Made by a program: the position numbers and the translations under genes | The notes under the pieces: model-generated | Databases searched by the model: none | What the model was told of the DNA's origin: nothing | What the model saw: only the letters and a program-made list of their open reading frames with translations | In this document: piece after piece, positions 1 through 10,510 of the stretch | How the letters are laid out: each line of letters opens with the position of its first letter | Position numbering within the stretch: the first letter of the stretch is position 1 | NCBI GenBank assembly: GCA_027924585.1 | Contig: BSBM01000151.1 | Span: forward strand, 11,627,501 to 11,691,500 | DNA: 64,000 bases | Direction: 5' to 3' | From: Larix kaempferi | Taxonomy: Eukaryota > Streptophyta > Pinopsida > Pinales > Pinaceae

Positions 1-565
1 CCACGATCACTTCCCCTCCACCATATGGGATTCAGAACATAAAGACTGTTTATTAAAACCCTCAAACGGAACTGATTAAACTCCGAGCTAGAGATCTGAA
101 ATCATAGGGGCTAGCGGGAACACTATGAGTTTAGGTAGGCCTGACAGAAACTCGACGACGACATTCTGGAGCTACATTTGGGTGGAAATCCGAAGAATAA
201 AGCCACGGGACCTAGGCGGATGATGGAGTTGGATTTTTCCATTAGTTTTAGTTTTTCTTTACTTAGATTGTTACTGATTAGCTTGGGCGGGACCTATGAG
301 CCGGCAAGTGTGGATTTGGGACCTGCGTGTCCTGTAGGGAGAGATGGGAGGTTGGGCGCATAGGCTCAGTCCTTTAGAGACATTTATGCATAAATTTTTG
401 TTCTATTGATTTACTTAACTATTCAATAAAAAGGTCTGAGTGTTTGGTTGTTTCTGGTTCTTCTGCACACGGATTATTTAGTCTTCATTGTATTATTTCC
501 CTTGGTTTTACCAACTACTATGTTTTTCAGTTGTCTGAGTTTTGGTTTGCAGCAGAGTGTCTGCA
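1..565 (+). repeat. 5' LTR of a small gag-only-type LTR element (first ~13 nt outside window)
   Basis: This stretch repeats at 2322-2894: base 1 aligns with base 2335, so about 13 nt of the LTR lie before the window. It ends in CA at 564-565, five bases before a primer-binding site. An AATAAA lies near 424. The two LTRs differ at about 18 of the first 190 aligned bases and carry several indels further on, so this is an old insertion. Confidence 0.88.
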
Positions 566-570
566 TTACT

Positions 571-582
571 TGGTATCAGAGC
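571..582 (+). promoter_or_regulatory. Primer-binding site, initiator Met tRNA
   Basis: TGGTATCAGAGC is the standard plant PBS complementary to the 3' end of initiator Met tRNA. It lies five bases after the CA end of the 5' LTR, which fixes the element's orientation as plus. Confidence 0.9.
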
Positions 583-655
583 AACCCACAATGGCCCAGA
601 GGGGAATCCATTGTCACAGGCTTACCGTTGGAGACTTAGCTTCTGAAACTGGAGA

Positions 656-741
656 GTTGGTTTGAGAGGAGAACTAAGTGAGCTTGGAGGAGCCGAATAG
701 TTGGTTCGAGAGGAGAACCAAGTGTGCTCGGAGGAGCACTA
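656..741 (+). repeat. 44-bp tandem duplication in the leader
   Basis: Two adjacent units start at 656 and 700 with GTTGGTT(T/C)GAGAGGAGAAC. They lie in the untranslated leader between the PBS and the long ORF. The G-rich, self-complementary units could fold, but no function can be read from the sequence. Confidence 0.7.
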
Positions 742-865
742 GACTGCACGGAGGTGCATTATTATTATTACCAGTGGGTTTGGCTTGGGAAAGCCATACT
801 GTGAACAACTTTAAGAGAGCAAGTTGTTGAGAAGCCAAAGAGAGATTGGCAAGTAAAAGTTAAAA

Positions 866-2413
866 ATGGCAAAGGAGAAGCAGGTGAGCCAAGAAGAGAA
901 AGAATGGATCAAGGCAGAGATACAAGCAATCAAGCAACTAATCAAAGAACGTGATGAAGGACTTCAAAGAAAAGCGGAGATCCGAGCCATACGAAAGGTG
1001 ATAAGGGACTTGGAGGAGAAAGAAAGACATCAAATTGAAAAGAGAGAGTTTTCAAAGGGGATCTCAGTTGTGGAAGTGCTTTGCTACCTGGAAGAGGGTG
1101 AAGCACTTGAAGAAGACGAATACAGTGTTGCTGAGCACATGGGAGCAAAGGAGCAGGATACAAGTGAGAAGACAAAGGAGGATGCAATGGAAGGTGTTCA
1201 AGTAAGTGACAAGCTCCTGAAAGTTGGGAATGGAGCAGTTCAAGATTTTGAAGATCAAGAAGAGAAATTTGAAGAAGCCATAGAGATCCAGTCAAAAGAT
1301 GTTCATCCTTTGGCAAGTGAATTGGATATAACTGATACTAAGGTTGGAGAAAAAAGTGGAATGCATCTAAGGGAAATATTTGAAGGTGCTGCAGATCTTG
1401 GTGAGACAATTGTCCCAGTGTTGCATCATTTAAATTCTGAGCAGCCAGTGGAAATGATGAATGAGGAAAGTGAGAATGTAGCACAGGATAGGCTGGATAC
1501 TGGAGAAGAAAATGAAAAAAAACTAGAACAAAGGGGAGAACTGACTGAAGTTGTGGATGACCATGAGGAGGCAGCAGTCCAAGCTGTTACAAAGAAATTG
1601 TTGTCTCAACTGTTAGAAGCCTCTGACACACCTGTACCAGCTGCTCAGATTGTAGATACTGAGGAAGGGAATGTTGAACCAACAACAACATATATGAATG
1701 GAGCAGAAAAGTCATCAGTGAGGCCAATGATGATAGAAGAGAGTGCAATCAAGGAAGAACTTGCTCTTGAAGATGAAGCTGCAGTAATTGCGGAATCAGG
1801 TAACGAGCATACAGTATTTAAAGAATCTGATGCAAATGGTAATGACAGATATGAAGAAACTGCTGATCTCCCATTAGATGATCAGCAAGAGGTAAATGAT
1901 AACAAAGTACTAGATGGGAAGGAAAATGGTTCCTTTAGTGAAAATGAAGTTGGCAAGGTTGCAGCAGAAGAGAAAATTGCTTATTTGCAGCTCATGCATG
2001 TAGGAATTGGGATGCCAAGGAAGGACATTGAACAAGGCGTAACCGAGAAAATTGGCAGTGTTCCAATTGTTAATGCAGTTGAAGGCCAAAAGGTTGTGAA
2101 AGAATCGCTAAACATTTCTGAGCAGAGCACTAGTGACAATATGAGAAATGAATTTATGGAGAAAGATGGTTTATACCAAGGTTTTTTGGTGTGGTTGTTG
2201 CTAATTAGACTGCAGTTGTGTAAGATGCCATGGTTGTATTTTGACCAATGGAGAAAGTTGAAGAAAATAGAACTTAAGGCTATGAACCAGGAGGTTCATA
2301 TTTCTTTAAACGAAGGGAGTATGATGCGGAGCATCCACGCTCACTTCCCCTCCACCGTATGGGATTCAGAACATAAAGACTATTTATTAAAACCCCCAAA
2401 TGGAACTAATTAA
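866..2413 (+). CDS. 515-aa acidic coiled-coil-like protein of a small LTR element, function unknown
   Basis: This is the only long ORF between the LTRs, and no pol domain is present. Residues 1-70 are charged and heptad-like (KAEIQAIKQLIKERDEGLQR), suggesting a coiled coil. Residues about 75-430 are strongly acidic and low in aromatics. A hydrophobic stretch lies near 440-450 (GFLVWLLLIRLQL), and the last ~30 codons are read from the 3' LTR. No gag, zinc knuckle, protease or RT motif is visible. It takes the place of gag but does not resemble one, so it may be a captured host coding segment, as in Bs1-type transduction, or a very diverged gag. The frame is open for 515 codons although the LTRs have diverged by roughly 10%. 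The ATG at 866 is the first in frame and follows an A-rich context. I do not recognise the family. Confidence 0.6.
   Translation: MAKEKQVSQEEKEWIKAEIQAIKQLIKERDEGLQRKAEIRAIRKVIRDLEEKERHQIEKREFSKGISVVEVLCYLEEGEALEEDEYSVAEHMGAKEQDTSEKTKEDAMEGVQVSDKLLKVGNGAVQDFEDQEEKFEEAIEIQSKDVHPLASELDITDTKVGEKSGMHLREIFEGAADLGETIVPVLHHLNSEQPVEMMNEESENVAQDRLDTGEENEKKLEQRGELTEVVDDHEEAAVQAVTKKLLSQLLEASDTPVPAAQIVDTEEGNVEPTTTYMNGAEKSSVRPMMIEESAIKEELALEDEAAVIAESGNEHTVFKESDANGNDRYEETADLPLDDQQEVNDNKVLDGKENGSFSENEVGKVAAEEKIAYLQLMHVGIGMPRKDIEQGVTEKIGSVPIVNAVEGQKVVKESLNISEQSTSDNMRNEFMEKDGLYQGFLVWLLLIRLQLCKMPWLYFDQWRKLKKIELKAMNQEVHISLNEGSMMRSIHAHFPSTVWDSEHKDYLLKPPNGTN
2311..2320 (+). other. Polypurine tract
   Basis: CGAAGGGAG immediately precedes the start of the 3' LTR (TGATGCGG at 2322) and is the expected plus-strand priming site. 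It overlaps the end of the 515-codon ORF. Confidence 0.6.
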
Positions 2414-2894
2414 ACCCCGAGCTAGAAATCCGAAATAATAGGGGCTGGCGAGAACACTATGAGTTCCGATAGGCCTGACAGAAACTCGGTGGCGACATTC
2501 TGGAGCTACATTTGGGTGGAAATCCCTAGAGTAAAGGAACGAGACCTGGGCGAATGATGGAGTTCGAGTTTTCCATTAGTTTTAGTTTTCCAGTTTCTTG
2601 AGTTTTTCCTTAGTTTGTTTTCTATTTGTTTTGGCAGTGGGCTCGACGTGTAAGCCGGAGTGTGGATTTGGGACCTGCATGTCCTGTAGTGGAGATTGGA
2701 GTGTTGGGCGCATAGGCTCAGTGCCCTAGAGGCATTTAAGCATTGAATTTGGTTCTAGTGGATTTTATTTACTTATTCCAATAAAGAGTTTGAGTTTGTG
2801 GTTGTATCGGATTTTTAATGTATACGAATTATGGTTTTCCCGTTTAATAGTGTTTCCAGTTGTCTGAGCATTTAGTTGCAGCAGAGTGTCTACA
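2322..2894 (+). repeat. 3' LTR of the small LTR element
   Basis: This 573-bp copy of the sequence at 1-565 starts TGATGCGG and ends CTACA. AATAAA lies near 2782. The next base resumes LINE-A sequence in the minus direction, so the element is inserted in that LINE. The left target-site copy is outside the window. The candidate right copy is TCAAG at 2895-2899. Confidence 0.88.
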
Positions 2895-3986
2895 TCAAGG
2901 GCCAACAATTTTTTTCTTTTTGAATCGATCCCAAGTTGGAATTCGATTTGCTAGCGTACACCACATAAAAAATTTAGCCTTTGATGGACATTTAGTTTTC
3001 GAAACCGATTGCCACCACCATAGAATTTCCGCATTCTGCTATTTTTGTTCTGAGAGTAGTTTATACCCCAGCTTGGGCGAGTATTTTCCATTTGGGGTAG
3101 CCGACCAGATGAGTTCATCCGGGGAATATTTCAATCTAACATCAGAGCTTCTGAGAGAAATGAGATATTCATTCTAGCTGTTGTGATGATCCTCCTGGAG
3201 GCCGAGAGCAATGGCATCCAACTAGCCTTGCTGCCAAAAGTTGGTGGATAAAGGATCCTTGACCTGCGAGAGGTGAAAGTAACCATGATGTTGAAGAGAA
3301 TGAATGAGAGGTATAGGAAGGGTGTATTTATTTTTGCAATCCAACCATGGATCAGTTCGAATACGGATCTGTGAGCCATCGCCAACCTTCCAAGTAAGAC
3401 CTCGTTCAATCAGATAAAAAGACGAGAGGATAGCGTTCCAGTAGATAGAGATATTCGAATTAGTCTTAGATGGATTTCTGATCCATTGAATCAAGGATTC
3501 CGAGGCAATGTATTTGTGTTTTATTACTTCTATACAAAGGTTTTCTAAATTAATGAGACACCAACCTTCCTTGGCAGCAAGAGACATGGCGAAGAGATGG
3601 ACATGTTTTAGGCCCCAGCCACCCAGGTATTTTGGTTGGGCCAATCTTTCCCAATTTTCCCATGGAGAAACAAAGGATTCTGAAGAACCTGACCATAGGA
3701 AGCGGAAGTAGAGTTTCCTAGCTTTTTCCACAGTGAATTGGGGATCCAATCCAATGACATCCAGTAGATCGATATGGCTTCCAGAACAAATTTGATAGGG
3801 ATCAGTCTACCAGCCCTGGACAACCATCGGTGGCTCCATATGTTTAGCCTTTTTTCCAATTTAGAGATGAGCCAAAGCCAATCACATTTTTTGTAGCCAT
3901 TTGGCTTTAGGTGTAAACCTAGATATTTGAGACCTGCATCAAGATGTAAGATTTCAAAGGGAAAGAGAGTTGCATACCTTTGTCTC
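2895..3986 (-). mobile_element. LINE-A, 3' segment: RT thumb and zf-RVT region
   Basis: On the minus strand this continues LINE-A ORF2 past the RT core. From 3981 downward it reads through KYLGLHLKPNGYKKC, then EKRLNIWSHRWLSRAGRL (near 3855) and the PKYLGGWGLKHVHLFAM motif, then a zf-RVT-like KAKFFMWCTLANRIPTW near 2970. Several stops and frameshifts break it. It is cut at 2895 by the small LTR element and at 3986 by copia-1. Bases 3982-3986 (GTCTC) are one copy of the copia-1 target-site duplication. Confidence 0.85.
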
Positions 3987-4632
3987 TGTTAAATTTTCAG
4001 AATTTACTTCAATCTGATCTAGGATCTTAACTGAGAGAACAACATGTATAGCATATCTACAGCATATCAATCATGGACACAATAATGCAAGCACACAAGA
4101 GACACAGATTTTACTTGGGGAAAACCACAAAGGTGAAAAACCCCAATAACTTCCTTAGAGATAGATAGAACAATGATACAACCAGAATACAAGAGATAGT
4201 CTTCTCCTAGCAGCAGAGCCTCCTCCTCCACAAGTGCGCCACTCTCCAAAGTGTGAGTGAGAGAATAGAATGTGTAAGATGAGAGAGACACACTCTCTAT
4301 TTATACACTAACTTGACTTGACCTTTACTCAACTAGGTCAGCCTCAACTTAACCACTTAACATAACACTAACTGAGCTGACCCCCACTAGGGTGGTCTAA
4401 TAACCCCTTGACCCACATGGCCGACCCCCAATAGGGTGGTCTAATAACCCTTTGACCCACATGACTTATACAGGGCCGACCCCAACAAGGTGGACTAATA
4501 ACCCATCAAGTATAAGTTACGACACTTACAATATAAATGACGACACTTCCGTATAGAGGAATAATAACATCTCTATAGGAATAGAATATACATATATGTG
4601 AAATACATTCTGAAGTTACATATACATCAACA
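3987..4632 (-). repeat. Copia-1 3' LTR
   Basis: 646 bp. It begins on the plus strand with TGTTAAATTTTC and ends ACATCAACA. On the sense (minus) strand U3 is at the right, with a TATA box at 4298-4305. U3 contains about three imperfect ~44-bp repeats carrying GGTGGTCTAATAACCC (about 4375-4510). Confidence 0.95.
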
Positions 4633-4641
4633 CTCCCTCTT
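4633..4641 (-). other. Copia-1 polypurine tract
   Basis: On the minus strand the sequence AAGAGGGAG directly precedes the 3' LTR start TGTTGATG. It is purine-only and in the expected place. Confidence 0.8.
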
Positions 4642-4954
4642 AACTAGGAAGGTATTTCTCGACACAGGTCTTCTTGCACAAGTCATCTTCTCTGGATCAT
4701 CGTCACTGGATAATCGTCATCGAGTCATCATCATCGTCATTGCTGCTGCTATCTCAATCAATCTCTGAATCTACTCGTCATAGGAAGTTCTACAAAGCTA
4801 GTCCTTTTTCATACCGGATGTAGGCCCACCACCTGCAGGTCTTCGTCATCACTAGCCATACTGTGGAAATCTCAGGACTTATTACGTGCGTCACAAAACC
4901 TTAAAAGAGTCTCTTGACTAGCAAGAACCCTAAAGAGCATCTGAGGCCTTTTTC

Positions 4955-5495
4955 ATCCTGTCGAGATCTCCAGAACTTATTACATGTGACCCCACCACAA
5001 AACCTCGAAAGAGAATCCCAGGACTGATTACGAGCACAAGGCTCAACCTATCAGATCTTCCAGGGCACAAATTACATGTGGTCACCACAAAACCTCGAAA
5101 GAGCATCCCAGGACTGATTACGAGCACAAGGCTCAACCTATCGAATCTCCTAGGGCACAAATTACATGTGGTCATGGCAAAACCTCGAAAGAGCATCCCA
5201 GGACTGATTATGAGCACACGGCTCAACCTATTGGATCTCCCAGGGCACAAATTACATGCCATAGGACAAAAACTCGAAAGAGCATCTGCCAGATATCCCA
5301 GGGCACAAATTACATGCCATAGGAAAAACCTCGAAAGACTATCTGCAGATCTCCCAGGGCACAAATTATATGTCCTCCCAAGCAAAACCTCGAAAGAGCA
5401 TTTTCCAGATATCCCAGGGTACAAATTACATGCCATAGGAAAAACCTCGAAAGACTATCTACAAATCTCCCAGGGCACAAATTACATGCTTATAT
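4955..5495 (-). repeat. Copia-1 3'-region tandem array A (90-bp then ~57-bp units)
   Basis: Three 90-bp units start near 5011, 5101 and 5191 (GCATCCCAGGACTGATTACG). They are followed by four shorter units of about 57 bp sharing AAAACCTCGAAAGA and CCCAGGGCACAAATTA. Because 90 is a multiple of three, long frames stay open on both strands: minus 5436-4930, repeating CNLCPGRS..LSLVLVISPG, and plus 5078-5554. It lies between RNase H and the PPT. I treat it as non-coding. Confidence 0.85.
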
Positions 5496-5559
5496 GCACA
5501 ACCTGTTCCACGGCCACAGAGTATCAACCTGATACTCACCATACATCATCCTGATGTAC

Positions 5560-6030
5560 ACATGATCATCCTAAACATCATCACTGCAAAATCCTACTGC
5601 ATGTCATCTAGAGCAACATCTTGAAGCTCGTCATCCATGATCATCCTGATCATACAATACATCTACCTGATGCATACCAAGTATCTACCTGATACATATC
5701 ATCATGCATGATCCACCTGATCATACAGTGTATCCACCTGATACAAATACAAATACATGATACATATCACCATACATGGTCCACCTGATCATACAAGGTA
5801 TCCACTTGTTACATATACAGATACATAGTCCAAGCATCCAACATGATGCATATACAAAAATACATACAAGTGATCCAACTGATCATATCTAGCATCCAAC
5901 ATGATGCGTACATACATATACATATAAATGATCCAACTGATCATATCCAGCATCCAACATGATGCGTACATACATATACATATAAATGGTCCACCTGATC
6001 ATATCCAACATCCAACATGATGCATATACA
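5560..6030 (-). repeat. Copia-1 3'-region tandem array B (GATCCACCTGATCATA-type units)
   Basis: Degenerate short units alternate GATCCACCTGATCATAC, TATCCACCTGATACATA and CATCCAACATGATGC. Many contain ATGATC or GATCAT half-palindromes. The array follows array A and has a counterpart in copia-2. Confidence 0.8.
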
Positions 6031-6141
6031 GAGCAGTAACTGGAGCATTGTCCTGATGCTCATCATCCAGTGCTTATATCCACAGCCATGTGAAGGATCC
6101 TCCTTCCAACGTGCTTGGAATGGCTTCTGCAAATGTGTCCA

Positions 6142-6500
6142 TCAATTCTTCCTTGAAGTGTCATCAATCTGAAGAACACTAAGCCTCTCCCTGAAGTACT
6201 CGAACTTCACCCTGGCTAGTGGCTTCATCAGCACATCTGCAATCTGCTCGTCTGTCGCAATATACAGGAGATTCACGGCTCCTCTCTGCACCACATCCCT
6301 GATATAGTGATATTTGATCTCTATGTGTTTCGACCTGTCATGAAACAATGGGTTCTCGGACAGCTTCACACAACTCTGGTTATCACAAAAGATACCAGTA
6401 GCATCAACGAGAGATCAAATAACTCAGACAGTATCTTCCGTAGCCATACTGCCTCACAACTAGTTGAACAGGCTGCAACATACTCTGCCTCAGCTGTACT
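6142..6500 (-). pseudogene. Copia-1 RNase H domain remnant
   Basis: On the minus strand 6369-6142 encodes a typical copia RNase H end: SENPLFHDRSKHIEIKYHYIRD, then ADVLMKPLARVKFEYFRERL and a stop. Upstream, near 6380-6500, the frame breaks but the plus strand still shows the complement of the EAEY.A..SA..E-type segment. It is inactive because the frame is broken. Confidence 0.85.
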
Positions 6501-6623
6501 CAGTGCTACGCAGGACTACTTCCTGCTAAACCAAGAGATCACACCTGATCCCATACTGAAGCAGCATCCAAACGTGCTCTTTCTATCTGCAGCACTGCCA
6601 GCCCAATCTGAATCAACATAACC

Positions 6624-7430
6624 CTACAGGTTAAATTTTTGATTCGCTTCATACTTGAGCCCATAATCCACTGTACCCTTCAGGTACCTCAGAACATGCT
6701 TTACAACAACCAGGTGAACACTCCTCGGATCCATCAGGAACTGGCTCAATGTGTTCACCACAAAGCAAATATCTGATCTCGTGTTCATCAGGTACATCAA
6801 GGACCCAATCATCTGACGATACATAGAGACATCAACCGGCTTAGATGAAGCATCACAAAGAAGCTTCAGATTCGATGCCATAGGTGTGGCCATGGCCTTG
6901 CAATCCATCATCCTGAACCTATTCAGGATCTCTACTGCATACTTCCCTTGTCCAAGGAAGATTCCATCTGCACTCTGCCACACCTCCATGCCAAAAAACA
7001 AATAGTGCATCATCCCCAAGTTCTTCATCTCGAACTCGGCAGCAAGCTTCCGCTGTGTGTCGACAATCAATCTGTCATATCCTGTTACAAACAGGTCATC
7101 CACATACAGAAGTAGAATCACAGGATTCCCTTCCTCAACCTTGTAGTAAAGGTTGGAATCCGCTTCACTCTTGGTAAATCCCAAACTAGATAGAAAGCTG
7201 TCTATCCTACCAAGTTCTGCACACATATATGACTACACCATTCAAGAAGGCTATCTTGAAATCCATTTGGTGTATCTTCTATGTCATCACTTTTATATTT
7301 CTCTATGCTGCCATTTGCAGCATGCTTGATCTGATAGTTCCATTTGGAAGTCACAACAGACTTCCCTTCAGCTCTTGGGACCGCATCCCAAACATCATTC
7401 TTCATGATCGACAGATCATGGCATTCTTCC
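6624..7430 (-). pseudogene. Copia-1 reverse transcriptase, internally deleted
   Basis: From 7405 the minus strand reads NDVWDAVPRAEGKSVVTSKW, then KHAANGSIEKYK. It skips the FAPVAR finger region to HQMDFKIAFLNGVV, then jumps to RIDSFLSSLGFTKSEADSNLYY. The palm motif LLLYVDDLFVTG (near 7100) and the C-terminal motif YRQMIGSLMYL are present. The YGLKQAPR.W region is missing, so it cannot be an active RT. Copia-2 has the same deletions, so they predate both insertions. Confidence 0.9.
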
Positions 7431-10400
7431 CATATCCTGGGAACTTCAATATCTTCAATAGATAATTTTGTTGCTTGAACAAATGTTGTAGTCCTTCTTT
7501 TGTAGGTGAAGGTATACGGTCTTTTCTACAAAACAAGTTAAATTGCATGATTAGAAACATCTCATAATTTTCAGACAAATTCTTACACATAAAGAAATAT
7601 GTCATACAGTCATGCAATTATCTTAGCCAATGCTTCAATACAACATTTATCCATGTTCCACAACTTTCTAGATGCCTTCCAGTCTCTACCAGAACATTGT
7701 TAAGAGTTTGCACTACTCCCAACATGTCAGCAAAGAGGTTTCATTCTAGATAAGTAGCATTGGAATGTTGTACAGTTCCATAGGCCACTTACCCATCACA
7801 TGCATATTAGTAGTATATTGTTCATTAATGCAATCATTCTAATATGCACAATACATATCCTAAGTCTAGGAACATGAGCATATACATCATTGAAAAATTT
7901 TATTTAAACAAACAAATATGCAAGAAATGATAATTAAAAATACTTATCTTTGTTTGGTTGCTGGGTGGACTCCCTCTGAGTCTTTGCTTCCTTGTAGGAG
8001 CTTTTGAAGTAGCTTCTTCTACACCTTTCTATTGTGGAATGTAGAAAGATGGTCAACTCCCTCTGAATATCTGCATCCTTGCAGAAACTACTGAAATGTG
8101 CTCCTTTGCTTTCTTGCAGGAACAACTGGAGTGTGCTCCCTCTTGATCTTTTATTCCTGGATTACCTATCCTTGAACTTACATCCATCCTTAATCACTAT
8201 ACATGCTTATTAGTATTATCATTGTGTTATCCTTGAGGTCTCATACATAATCACACATTTATTAGTATAATCTTAATACTATCAAAACACAATAATCTTA
8301 AACATGTATAGTCATGATCATTCACAGATAATAAACATTAGTATTCAAGGTTTTAGGGAAGTCTTCTTTTACTCATGCATATTCTTATTTGATCATAGCA
8401 CTCTTCTGATTAGTTAAATCATCAATGCATAAACCCGTGATTACTCAAACCTATACCTTCATGATTCTTCTGGTTAGTCATATCATCAATTATGGTAAGA
8501 AACATAATATGCATACAACCATGACTATTCAAACCTATGACTTCATGAATAATCATTATCAACAACACAAAAGTATAAGATCCTTACACAAGGTAGGATT
8601 CTAGCTTGATATAGGAAAAAAATACCTGGATTAGCATGCTAGCTAGTTATGTCTAACATACCCGCATAACGTATTCTGGTCCTCTTCAGTGACTTGTGCT
8701 AGTAACCTGCATGTCTCATAGGTTAACCATTGTAGGACCAAGTTATACATACCTCGAAAGTAGATCTTCTATGTGATCCATGACAATGGATGAATCTTTG
8801 TCTTCATGTCACCATGATCATATGTTCTTGAAGTAGAACATGATTTGTCTTTCTTGGTGTACCTTTTATATTAGCGAACAACATAAACCTCATACAACAT
8901 CACAATACATTAGTACATTCATAAGTGTCAAAACCTTAATCAATGAATATCTTCTATTAAGGTGATATGACAAGTCTAGTAATTAATCAAGATTGTACTG
9001 CAATGATATGTAGACAAACATATGATAAAATTAACCATGAAACATACCTATAAGCCATACCTGTCAAGATTGCTTGTAATCTTCTTATGGAAGGCCTTAG
9101 CCTCATCTCCCTCTGAGACAGGAACTTCTTCACTTATGCAAGTGACGAATCCATCTTCTTCTAGGATTAATCCAATCCACTTGATTTGCAAGAACTGGAC
9201 CTGGAGCTGGATTAGGTTTTGTCAAAGAAACCCCAAAAATTCAAGCTTCCGAAAGGATAGAAATATGCACCTTGATGAACTGATCAAGTTGGTATATTCA
9301 GAATTTGAAAACTGCAAAGTTTCACCCTTCGAAATTGCCTTTTAGATTTCTGGATTCACTGGGGAGGATCCTGAATTAGGGTTTGAGTTTCCCGGAGCTT
9401 CACCCAACCAAAATATTTGATTCAAATCTCTAAGCTATGATTTTTCTAAGGAGCTTCCAGCGCGTGGTCACAGATTTCCAAAATTTCAATTTTTGCAGAA
9501 GCCCTAATTTTCCATCTTTCCGATCAAAGTCCCGAACTGGGGTTTGATCAAGTCCGGCCTTCTGCCCAACCAAAAAATATGATCTTGGTCTCTAAATGTC
9601 TATTTTGATGAGTAGCATCCAGCCGTGGTCTCAGATTAAAAAAATTCCAACTTTCTCCGAAGCCCTAAATTCCGGAAGACATGAATGAAGGTGCTAAAAA
9701 ATAATTCTTTTTTGACAGAAATATGTACCTGATTGTTTCTGGTGTAACTCTGAAATTTTTGATCCACAGGGTCTGAAAACTTTTCTTGAGATAGCTCGAC
9801 CTGTTATCTTTCCATCCCGACAAGTCTGACATCAATTGGATTCTCTGAGAGAGAGTTATGCCAAGTGTCACAACATGACCTGTTTATGGGATAATACAGA
9901 AGAGAAAACTTGTATGGCATGCCACGTGTCACTGGTTCAACTTCGGCCTTTGAAAATTTTTCCTGAGATAGCCCAACCTGTTATCTTTCCATCTCGACAG
10001 GTCTGACCTCAATTGGATTCTCTGAGAGAGAGTTATGCCAAGTGTCGCAACGTGACCTGTTTATGGGATAATACAGGAGAGAGAACTTGTACATCGTGAC
10101 ACGTGTCACTGGTTCAACTTCGGCCTTTGAAAAATTTTCATGAGATAGTACAGTCTGTGTACTACCAGTCACTTTTTACGAACTTTTATTTGGAGCTTCC
10201 TAGCCCAAGTTATGACCTTTTTCCCAAGGTCACCTGAGTTTGACTCAAATATGGAAGAGGCAGAAACCCTATATGGTACAGATCATAAATCACAAAGTAC
10301 AACGAATTAGAGGTTGTCCTTTGGACACAAGGTACATGGAGATCTACTCTTCGACCTGTAAACGTTTCAGACCCGAAAACTTTTCCAAAACGGATTTATA

Positions 10401-10500
10401 GCAAAAGTGCTACGATGACTGGTTTTTCCTATATCAAGCCCTAGCATCGTAAGTGCAACAAGTGTCATACATGCCATATCATGCCTTCTTTCAGGATAGG
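7431..10500 (-). other. Copia-1 long non-coding leader in place of gag-PR-INT
   Basis: About 3 kb between PBS and RT with no frame longer than about 107 codons and no gag zinc knuckle, protease or integrase motif. It holds pieces with TTTCTTGCAGGAACAACTGG (near 8110), a diverged ~150-bp duplication at about 9370-9675 (two copies ending GAAGCCCTAA), and the 177-bp repeats listed separately. Copia-2 carries the same sequence, so it belongs to the element. Confidence 0.75.
9788..10141 (-). repeat. Copia-1 177-bp leader tandem repeat (2 units)
   Basis: Units start at 9788 and 9965 (GAGATAG...CTGTTATCTTTCCATC). A partial third start (GAGATAGTACAG) lies at 10142. Each unit contains CACGTGTCACTGGTTCAACTT and CTCTGAGAGAGAGTTATGCC. 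It lies 0.4-0.7 kb downstream of the PBS on the sense strand. Confidence 0.85.
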
Positions 10501-10510
10501 TCTGATACCA
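10499..10510 (-). promoter_or_regulatory. Copia-1 primer-binding site (initiator Met tRNA)
   Basis: On the minus strand TGGTATCAGACC starts immediately after the LTR end (TAACA). The first ten bases match the initiator-Met PBS. This sets the orientation as minus. Confidence 0.9.

Larger units (their letters stand above)
1..2894 (+). mobile_element. Non-autonomous LTR retrotransposon, ~2.9 kb, single ORF and no pol
   Basis: The structure is LTR, initiator-Met PBS, leader with a 44-bp duplication, 515-codon ORF, PPT and LTR. The internal region is only about 1.75 kb, too short for gag-pol. By organisation it resembles TR-GAG or Bs1-like elements, which rely on enzymes from other elements. It is the leftmost of three LTR elements inside LINE-A. 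Confidence 0.82.

Noticed and set aside
942-1316. 124-codon minus-strand ORF opposite the 515-codon ORF
   Set aside because: Leucine-rich shadow produced by the purine-rich sense strand.
4955-6030. CRISPR-like spaced repeats
   Set aside because: Units are contiguous and degenerate without unique spacers; the context is a plant retroelement.
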